Shown: positions 36,201 to 45,200 of the stretch, one piece after another | Position numbering within the stretch: position 1 is the stretch's first letter | Layout of the letters: each line of letters opens with the position of its first letter | Source: Mactromeris polynyma | Lineage: Eukaryota > Mollusca > Bivalvia > Venerida > Mactridae | DNA: 64,000 nucleotides | NCBI GenBank assembly: GCA_032209605.1 | Contig: JASFXZ010000003.1 | Span: forward strand, 6,698,807-6,762,806 | Direction of reading: 5' to 3' | Notes under the pieces: generated by a model | Database searches by the model: none | What the model saw: only the letters and a program-made list of their open reading frames with translations | Told to the model about the DNA's origin: nothing | Position numbers and translations under genes: made by a program

Positions 36201-39200
36201 CTAACAAAGCGCCAATGAAATGGTGAACAATAACCATACCTAACAAAGCACCAATGAAATGGTGAACAGTAACCATAGCTAACAAAGCACCAATGAAATG
36301 GTGAACAGTAACTATAGCTAACACAGCTACTATGAATGGTGAACAGTAACCATAGAAAACAAAGCACCAATGATTGGTGAACAGTAATCATAGCAAACAA
36401 AGCACCAATGATTGGTGAACAGTAATCATAGAAAACAAAGCACCAATGAATGGTGAACAGTAACCATAGAAAACAAAGCACCAATGATTGGTGAACAGTA
36501 ATCATAGCCAACAAAGCACCAATAAATGGTGAACAGTAACCATAGCAAACAAAGCACTAAGGAATGGTGAACAGTAACCATAGCAAACAAAGTACTAAGG
36601 AATGGTGAACAGTAACTATAGAAAAAAAAGCACCAAGGAATGGTGAACAGTAATCATAGCAAACAAAGTACCAATGAATGGTGAACAGAAACCACAGCAA
36701 ACAAAGCACTAAGGAATGGTGAACAGAAACCATAGCAAACAAAGCACTAAGGAATGGTGAACAGAAACCATAGCAAACAAAGCACTAAGGAATGGTGAAC
36801 AGAAACCATAGCAAACAAAGTACCAAGGAATGGTGAACAGTAACCATAGCAAACAAAGCACTAAGGAATGGTGAACAGTAACCATAGCAAACAAAGCACT
36901 AAGGAATGGTGAACAGTAACCATAGCAAACAAAGCACTAAGGAATGGTGAACAGTAACCATAGAAAACAAACCACCAAGGAATGATGAACAGTAACCATA
37001 GCAAACAAAGCACTAAGGAATGGTGAACAGTAACCATAGCAAACAAAGCACTAAGGAATGGTGAACAGTAACCATAGAAAACAAACCACCAAGGAATGGT
37101 GAACAGTAATCATAGCAAACAAAGTACCAATGAATGGTGAACAGAAACCATAGCAAACAAAGCACTAAGGAATGATGAACAGAAACCATAGCAAACAAAG
37201 CACTAAGGAATGGTGAACAGAAACCATAGCAAAAAAAGCACTAAGGAATGGTGAACAGAAACCATAGCAAACAAAGCACTAAGGAATGGTGAACAGAAAC
37301 CATAGCAAACAAAGTACCAAGGAATGGTGAACAGTAACCATAGCAAACAAAGCACTAAGGAATGGTGAACAGTAACCATAGCAAACAAAGCACTAAGGAA
37401 TGGTGAACAGTAACCATAGCAAACAAAGCACTAAGGAATGGTGAACAGTAACCATAGAAAACAAACCACCAAGGAATGGTGAACAGTAACCATAGCAAAC
37501 AAAGCACTAAGGAATGGTGAACAGTAACCATAGCAAACAAAGCACTAAGGAATGGTGAACAGTAACCATAGAAAACAAACCACCAAGGAATGGTGAACAG
37601 TAATCATAGCAAACAAAGTACCAATGAATGGTGAACAGAAACCATAGCAAACAAAGCACTAAGGAATGGTAAACAGAAACCATAGCAAACAAAGCACTAA
37701 GGAATGGTGAACAGAAACCATAGCAAACAAAGTACCAAGGAATGGTGAACAGTAACCATAGCAAACAAAGCACTAAGGAATGGTGAACAGAAACCATAGC
37801 AAACAAAGCACTAAGGAATGGTGAACAGAAACCATAGCAAACAAAGCACTAAGGAATGGTGAACAGTAATCATAGCCGACAAAGCCCCGATACATGCCAC
37901 AGTGAATTGAGAAACCAACAAATAATACATTGGTATATAGTGAACAGTAACTGTTACAAACAGACCATAAAGTTCAAATTACATACAAAAACAACAGTTG
38001 GCAGAAAATGAAAGTAGTACATAACAAGTGCCAAAATCCACAGAAAACACAATACATAATGTTAATGAACCAAGAACGTTACCCATGATTGCAAAATGAA
38101 CAACTGTGATTATATAAATGAGATATAAATAAACTTCCATGTGCATAACAATAGTAAGCAGAAAATTCGCAAGAAGAATAGATACTCTTTGTGAGTATAA
38201 TCACAGGAGACCTTATTATGTTCTCATGTTCTTAAAATATTTATTATAAAATTGATCTACAAAAAATCCAGCAAGTAAATGGCAATTTGATGAACAACAT
38301 TTCAGCACAAAGGCTCGTAAATGAAATCAACATTTGATGACACCCTAAAACAGGTTAGATAATGTATTAAACAGTCTGACATAATCATGAAATAATTACT
38401 TGTATTTACAAATGGTCTCATCTTTTTGATAAAATTTAATTCAATGACTATATATAGTAGAATGATGACAAAATAATAATCCTGCATATTCATTTCTTGA
38501 TTCAAATATTGACATAATATATTATGATTAAAATAAACGACGATAAATCTAAATTATGACATGTCTATTTTATTGTCACAAACACAAGGACAAGACGCAG
38601 GCTTTCACAGTGTATTTAAGGATTTCACAATGCGTGACATGACAACAATTATTATATAAAAAGAGAATATTTAAGTGGATATCAAATATTGATTAGAAAT
38701 ATTCCAATAAATAAATGCATATGAAACATTCCATGAACTACAATGGTAGGTCCATGTAAAATAATCATCAAGTTATGATAACCTCTCAGGCCAAGAAAAA
38801 TGTCTGGTTCCAGTGTTATGCTGACTAACAGCTGATTCGGTAGGGATTTTACAGGGGTTCCATTTGACTGGAATTGACCCTTTGACCCTTAGAATTTGCA
38901 AAAAAACACAATTTGACCCACAGGATTCTGGCTGAAGGGTCAATTTTTGGCTTTAAAATGGTAAAATCCGGTAAAAAATTATCAAAATGACCCTTGAGAT
39001 TCAGCACATAGTGGCACCCCTGATTTTAAGTGTTTTTTTATATACATCATTACATGTATTAGTATAGGGATAGAGATCCCTTTATCTGACTAGCAGGATT
39101 TTGAGCCATTCAGAAATTGGGTCGAAGCGGGGACTGAGTAAAAAAATAGGGTCAGCTGAGTTCCAAGAAACAAATTGTTTTTAGGCCAAATAAATGCTCG

Positions 39201-42200
39201 TCCCATGATAACAGAATAAAACACGACAGAATAGAATGAAGTTATGACAGACTGGAAATACATTCTCTAGAGCCATTGAAAGCTCATGTCTAATTCATGA
39301 ACTGGATAAAACTTCAATAGAAAATATTATAGCTATTGGCTCGTATGTACGAAGCATGTCCATGGAGTATAATTCAAAACTATACATAAAAAGTAGTAAG
39401 ACAAAATATTCTGCAATAGATGGATCAAAAACATGCAATGACGTAAAAAAATTGATTATATTAACTCCGAAACAAAAACCGTGGAATAAAAATGCATTTA
39501 AAATGACGATAATTATTCTTTTTCATGTCAGTATTTGAAAGCCAAGAGCACAGACGATTGCTATCATAAAATATATTAACAGCATGTAAGCTGCATATAT
39601 TTGTATTGATCCAAAATTAAATTTATAATACGGCCATCCATAAAAATTGTTTGTTTGCAGTTACACTACCGACTCATGACATGACGCCACTCAATTTAGT
39701 TTTTCAGGATCATCAATGAAATAATTTATTTTCGGTCTTTTAGCCACTACAGTACTAAAATAAACAAGAGGGCCATGATGACCCTATATCGCTCACCCGA
39801 GTACACTGCCATTCGTATTTACGAAATAATGATTCATATTTACAAAAAATAAGTAGTTTTTACGAAATAATAATTTGTTTTTATGAAATAATAATTCGTT
39901 TTTACGAAAAAATCATTCGTTTTTACGAATACAAAAAATAAGTCGTTTTTACGAAATAATAATTCATTTTTACAAAATAATAATTCGTTTTTACGACATA
40001 ATAATTTGTTTTAACGAAATAAAAATTCGTATTTACGAAATAATAATTCATATTTACAAAAAATAATTTGAACCATTGAAAGAGGACCACCTAAGGATCA
40101 TTTCTGCAAAATTTGATCTGATGAAGAAAATGTTGACGCACGATTCACGACAATGGACGACGGATATTCATGGATCCTAAAAAACAAGCCCACTGTTAAA
40201 ATTCCAGGTCGCGTAACTGCAAACAAACAATTTTTTAAGGATGGCCTATGTAACACCACACAAATTTAATTGCAGTTATTTTTGGATAATGACACAAAAA
40301 AAGGCTTCTTTGGTTGTATTTCAAAAGCTTGAGCATTATTTGTGTACCAATAAATTCAAACGTTTATTGACAAAAAACAAAAACGACCAGGCCTTATGAT
40401 CAACGCATCAGATTAATATTCTACAAAAAATAAATTGTAATTTCACATCATAAAGCAAGGAGGTAAATAAAACTGAAATCATAAAGGCTATATTTTTTCA
40501 TTCTTTTGCACTTGTGTTTTTTTGGAAGTAAATCATAGGAGCTTCAAGCTTTGCTTAAAGGTATCAATTTTATCAGATAATTAAGTTCTAACATCAATAT
40601 AATCAGTGTAAAACAGTACAACATCAAAGACAAGCTTTTACACCAGAAATAATTACTTAAAATCTTTAATGCAGGGGAAAGAATTATCAATAAAAACAAT
40701 TAAATGTACTCAAGCATACTGTAATAAACTATCCTAGCATTATGTAGTTAATGACTACACAGTATAAACTTGTTGCTTATAGAAATATAATGTACTCAGT
40801 TTTGAAAGTAATAAGCAAGTTAACATCTATACATCTTGAGCATCGGAGACCTCAAAGTTAAGCAAGTTAACATCCATACATCTTGAGCATTGGGAGACCT
40901 CCGGGTTGATTCTACACTCTACCTGATTTCAAAAGCACATATTCAAACATAATTGAAATAAATACGTTAACAAATTAACTAGCAGGTTAATGCATATCAA
41001 TTGTTAAGTATAGGTATTTGTATTTATTTAATGCTCTGATATACAGTTTAACTTAAACTGATCTTCAGAACATACAGATCATGTACAATAAAATTTCTCG
41101 AGATTCACATCCTAATATTAAAGATACATTATGCTCATTTTTTGTTCATTTGTTTACCTAAACAAACATGAAAAATATATACTTTATCTCAGTTAAAAGA
41201 TCAATAAATATGCATTATCACAGAATACATGTATAATGTGTTTCTCTGTATTTGTCGAAAAAAGACGTGTGTATTATCATAAAATTTAAAAAAAATCCAG
41301 TTCTTTCTAACAAGCGGGTGTTCTTTACTAGTTTTTGTCTGTTAGAAATATGATCAAACAAGATTGTTTTAAACGGTTGGTGATACATGGCAATGGCTTT
41401 TATTAATGATGTTTTAGACTATGTAACAACAATACTGGATGAGGCCCATTAAAAAAGTTCTACGTTCAGATGAGCCAGATATATCTTTAAGATGAACATT
41501 ATTAAAGTCTACATTTGAGAAATATTTTCAGCTCTATTTTAATACATTTCAAACTATACTGGTCAAAAGTGCCCGTTACTACTTAAGTTCTCAGAGTTAC
41601 AAAAAAAACTGGATACATCAACTGTTGACTTTGATTGCAGCGAATTATAACATTGATAATTCAAATGAATTGAATTATCGAGAAAAAAAAACCTGTCCAA
41701 ATCTTGTTCATCATTTAAGATCACTTCGTAATTCTAAAAAATTTGAAATGGCCGGTTAGCTATTTTGGTCAGTATATATGTTTGAAATGTTCAGTTTGAG
41801 TTAACAATATACCATTGGCTCTCGATATATACATGTATATATATATATATACAAAGAGTACATCTTGATATTGACCAGTGTATATATGTCATATACACCA
41901 AGAGTCAATGCTATATTGTTAACCCAAACTGAACATTTTCAAACATTTAGTGCTATAATAGTTTCCTTCAAACTACCATCTGTCCTTAAGGTCACGGTTT
42001 GACAAAAGAATCGAACAGAATGGAACAGCAAAAGGACAAATCAAATCAGATACACAAATATTTCTTTTCCCATCCATTGAAATACCGCAGCAACTAGACT
42101 TTGCCTGAAGGGTGCTAATTGTTATCAAAAACTGCAATTATAAACAAACTGCTCCTATCAAAATATTTAAGTATACCCACAGGTGAAATGACAAGTTTTA

Positions 42201-45200
42201 AACGTCTAACAATGATTCTTTAATAGGCAATGTGGTTGTAAGAAATTATCACACTAAATACAAATTAAATTATTTGACTAAGATTTTTGAGATAGTGAAT
42301 CGATAACAGATTGATAAATTCTTCTGGCAGACGACTTTTTAAACAAAGCAGATGACATTACGTCCATCACTTTGATGCCTACATATTTGCAATATTGGAA
42401 CGTAACTAACCAGCAAAATATCTGTAAAGTCGCAGGATAAAAAACATTTTGAAAAAGTTCATTTATAGATACTAAGTTCTCGTAAGAAGACAATAATGTT
42501 AAAAAGCAAACAGAACAGGCGCTGAATAAACAAAACTGAAAATTTATTGTCTAACATTAAGACATTGACAAACAAATACAAAGTCTGAGCAGTAAAAATA
42601 AATCTTACATTCAGAATGAAGTAAATAACATCAGTTATCACATTATGAATATAGCTGTTTTCACCTTTGATTTGGTACAGCAAATCATAGACTACATGTA
42701 CATGTAGTACCAATATTAGATTTTGCATTTCATGTCACATGAACGCGAGCTGTGAAGATTTTGTGTTTAAATAAATCCTCATTTTACATGTTGAAACAGC
42801 AAAACTTATGTCATTTGCAGAGAAGGAACAGATTTAGGGTTCAACATTCACTCCAGTTTGCTTTCACTGTACATAAAATTTCATAGGGTATCAAGCTGAA
42901 TTTGCAAGATATGAAAAGGCACAATGGAAGTGGAGGGGGTTTGGCAATGTTCCAAGTAAGGGTTGTTACTTAAGTTTAATTACTGCAGAGAAACTGGACC
43001 TCCAGTTACATACTGATTCCTTTAAGGGCCATTGCAACATTGTGATATGACCAGCAATGTGTGATTGGATGTTACGATGCAACAGTACAAAGCGGCGCAA
43101 GCGTGTTTTGAAAAAACATGCGACAGTATTCCACGAACTGCAACAGTACGATTCAACACATGACAATACAACACATGATATTTGCAGCAAATCATCACAT
43201 TGCACATTCGCCCATTGTATCATACTATTGTAACAGGGTCATGTGTCACAATTCATTGAAGGACATTGTATCTGTTGAGTATCACTGGCCATCTAACTCT
43301 ATGCTTCCAAGCTCCTAATAAGATTCCGTAGTTTAGTCTTGAAGAACAATTTAAGACAATAACATTAACATGGATTGATACTAGTAACTTGCGCCTCCTG
43401 AAGCCTTCGAGTTTTAGAATTCCAAAAAACAATCATAATTTTCCAGGCATCAAATCATGAATGCAAGTACAGACAGGGGCCTCAATCTACCTTGGGGGAA
43501 GGAGGTTGCAGCCCTCAGTAGGGGGAATTTCAAGCAAACTCGGGGAATTTTGGACATCTTTTGGTCAAGATCAAACTGGTGTAGACGTAATATATGATGA
43601 TCTTGGTACAACAGTTGCATGCATCAGTAAACAAGGCATGAAAATGTATCAGATATAACGTCAGCTTAAAAAGGTACTTTCCCAGTTTTTTTCTGGCTAC
43701 GAGGGGGAAAAGTGAATTTGGGGAAAAAAGATACTATTTTGGTGTGGAAATAGGGCCGATATTTGTCCCAATAACGGAACAACGAGGACCCTGACAATGC
43801 CTTTATATGTATTGATACTAGACTATTAGGGCAAGGCTCTCCCAAAGTGAAAGTAGAGTTAGTTACCTGTATGGAACACCTTTCTCTCCCTGATCAGCTG
43901 ACCCAGGGTGTCATATACAAGTTGGTTGCTAGGTAGATGAAGACCTTGGTAACAGTGTTTGAGTCGTTCACAGACTGTATCCAAGGTAGCGACTATCTGA
44001 TTGTTGTTGAGGTCCATGATGATGAGACACAAAGCTTCTGGTAGAGGTATAAACTGTGTCTGAGGTATAACTTCCATCTCAATACCATTTACATCACCTG
44101 AAAATATAGCATAAAAAAAACAATAAGTATCACAAAGATGAAAGCATTCACTACAAGTAAAACATATTAGTTTTTTCCTCCCTTTTCGCTAATAAGAAAT
44201 TCCTGTCTGCAGGTAGATTAGAAAGCAATATAAGCAAAAACATAAATTTGTTACCACATACCTATTATCTATTCATCAATCTGACAATGATAATGATACC
44301 TATTATATGCACCTTAATAGTGATCAAAGTGTTAACACTTTTTCATAAGTTGTATTCCCAAAAATTACAGAGAATTCTCCCAGCTCCAAAACACATCATT
44401 GGGTTCAAACTACTTTAACCTTCTTTTACCAAAACTAAGTTACAATACTGTTAGTTTTGCCCTAAGTTCTCGATACACAAACTGCTGTGTATATTGGATT
44501 ATTCAAGATTCTTACCATAAAATGTGAGTTGAGTACTTTTCTCTATTAAACATACTAAACAATTTATTCCCATACGTTATCAATTTTTTTATGTTTTTGT
44601 AAAAAAATCCAATTTATTAATATCCTGACATGTATAATACGGGTGATAACTTTTCACACTGTACTTCCAGTGTCAGAAGAAGCCATAATATACCACCAAA
44701 GTATTTACAATTCAGAAATTCTGTTACAATTTTAATTTCAAAACCTAACTCTTTTGGGAAGCATGATACCGTCATATTAAATCTATTATATAATGATTAG
44801 CAATATTTGCTCAGCAGACGACTTTTCAGAGTGCAAGTATATTTCAACAATTGTTAACAAATGAGTTTGTCCCCCACACATGTATAGCTCCATGTTTGCA
44901 CACTGCAATTGAGTAGTGGCTCGAACACTTCTCCCTACCCTAATCTTTTGTCGTCTGCCAATCGGCTAATTATTCTATCAAGCAAACAGAATACGGAAAA
45001 TCATTAAGTTTCAATGAGGTCTACTCTTAAACTATGAATAGCTATTATACAAGGGGACACTCTATTTATAGGGATAGTGTGAAGAAAACATAATAGCATA
45101 ATCATCTCCGTCAAAAATTCGAAAATAAAGTTACTCAACGTGATAAATGAAGTGGTGAATTAATCTGATGAAGTCGTAATTCAATTTCAGTCATATTGGT

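Larger units (their letters stand above)
39632..40246. mobile_element. AGGCCATCCTT MITE, copy B, interrupted
   Basis: Left part 39632-39767 and right part about 40188-40246 match the two halves of copy A (24983-25185): GTTTGCAGTTACACTACCG on the left; AAAATTCCAGGTCGCGTAAC and AAGGATGGCC on the right. About 420 bp of another repeat sits between them. Confidence 0.8.
31676..43866. other. 12.2-kb STOX intron filled with repeats
   Basis: Between the winged-helix exon and the next exon. Contains hAT MITEs, two mariner-like MITEs, the 38-bp satellite, a nested MITE, a TTAAAG MITE and a long inverted repeat, each listed separately. Between these the sequence is AT-rich without a recognised exon, including 32.2-34.0, 34.1-35.0, 35.2-36.0, 37.9-38.8, 40.3-41.1 and 42.0-43.8 kb. 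A purine/G-rich block at 43.47-43.78 kb may be another decayed repeat. Confidence 0.6.

Noticed and set aside
36059..37806. Series of antisense open frames of 61-151 codons rich in hydrophobic residues, resembling repeated membrane segments
   Set aside because: They follow the 38-bp satellite unit exactly, restart every 152 bp and are a by-product of a unit lacking stops on that strand.
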